From contig CM077150.1 of the NCBI GenBank assembly GCA_039583875.1, forward strand, positions 174,973,499 to 175,037,498: a stretch of 64,000 bases of DNA, given 5' to 3'. Position 1 is the first letter of the stretch. Each line of letters opens with the position of its first letter. The DNA comes from Platanthera guangdongensis. Taxonomy: Eukaryota; Streptophyta; Magnoliopsida; Asparagales; Orchidaceae. The notes beneath the pieces were generated by a model. The model made no database searches. It worked only from the letters and a program-made list of their open reading frames with translations, and was not told where the DNA came from. The position numbers and the translations under genes are program-made. Of the stretch, positions 63,722-64,000 are shown in pieces.

Positions 63722-64000
63722 TGTAACGACCTCCCCAGACCACGACACGAAAGGATAACCGGTCAAGCTCGTCGAGATCTGCTCCACGCTATGTCAAGCT
63801 CAGCTCGATGCTTTTCGTTGAGCTCAGGTCAACTGTTGTCATGTTACCTCTGATTAATTTTTGGGGTGTTACAATCCTCCCCTCCTTTCATAAATTTCAT
63901 CCCAAAATTTAATACAACATGCATAAACCAGTGACAAATATGTTACAATATATATTTTCTTCAACAAAAACATGTTACAACATTTTAGCTAAACAACTCG
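63722..64000 (-). mobile_element. Gyp7: 3' end of a Ty3 element with a very short LTR
   Basis: Minus strand: pre-LTR palindrome relic AAATTTTGGGATGAAATTT (about 63890-63911), polypurine tract GAAAGGAGGGGAGGAT (63874-63889), then an LTR of only 152 bp (63722-63873: TGTAACACCCC...GGTCGTTACA). The LTR contains TCGACGAGCTTGAC and GCTCAACG units. Internal sequence continues past 64000 without a coding match in the visible 110 bp. Confidence 0.7.

Overview
This is nuclear DNA of a flowering plant and consists almost wholly of nested, mostly decayed LTR retrotransposons. I found no convincing host gene, tRNA or rRNA. The plant assignment rests on Ty3 chromoviruses with GPY/F and chromodomain-like tails, Athila/Tat elements, SIRE/Angela-like copia elements and initiator-Met-tRNA primer sites. 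The species cannot be read from the sequence. From memory only, the V-S-T / C-R-H / V-D-T tripeptides produced by the GTGTCGACAC arrays resemble predicted proteins of aroid monocots such as taro (weak, unverified).

Layout: Gyp1 (Ty3, minus, 1-6770, runs off the left edge). Gyp2 (Ty3, plus, 6771-9790 and 22512-24978), whose LTR is split by Cop1. Cop1 is a complete 12.7 kb copia element (9791-22511, target duplication GTGAT). Gyp3 (Ty3, minus, 24979-28989). Cop2, a copia LTR (28990-31911) containing Gyp4, a partial Ty3 LTR, and a 500-N assembly gap. Gyp5, a 5 kb Ty3 LTR (minus, 31912-36876). Cop3 (minus, 36877-38400). Cop4 (minus, 38401-42574). Cop5 (plus, 42575-44988). An unassigned stretch (44989-46158). 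Tat1, an old Tat-type pol (minus, 46159-48263 and 59459-60115), split by Gyp6, a young complete chromovirus (48264-59453, target duplication GATTG, equal 3329 bp LTRs). Cop6 (minus, 60116-60890). Two Athila-like LTR regions in opposite orientation (60891-63721). The 3' end of Gyp7 (minus, 63722-64000).

The most interesting signals are regulatory and shared between unrelated elements. (1) Four to five Ty3 LTRs carry a tiny basic first exon (ATG plus 7-19 codons) ending in a splice donor. In Gyp6 and Gyp2 a matching in-phase acceptor lies just before the gag body, so the Gag N-terminus appears to be spliced from inside the LTR. (2) Three divergent Ty3 elements have a 91-95 bp phase-1 GT-AG interval in the same Gly codon at the gag/protease junction, with an in-frame stop within 11 nt of each donor. 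Retaining it gives Gag and splicing it gives Gag-Pol. Cop1 shows an analogous in-frame 117 bp interval around its gag stop. (3) LTRs of both superfamilies contain dense arrays of CpG palindromes (GTGTCGACAC, ACACGGCCGTGT, TTCGTCGA, GTTGAGTGCACTCAAC), several just upstream of a TATA box. (4) In Cop1 a second GTGTCGACAC array with its own TATA box precedes the third ORF, suggesting an internal promoter. (5) Leader RNAs contain hairpins with compensatory changes. All are inferences from sequence that need transcript data.
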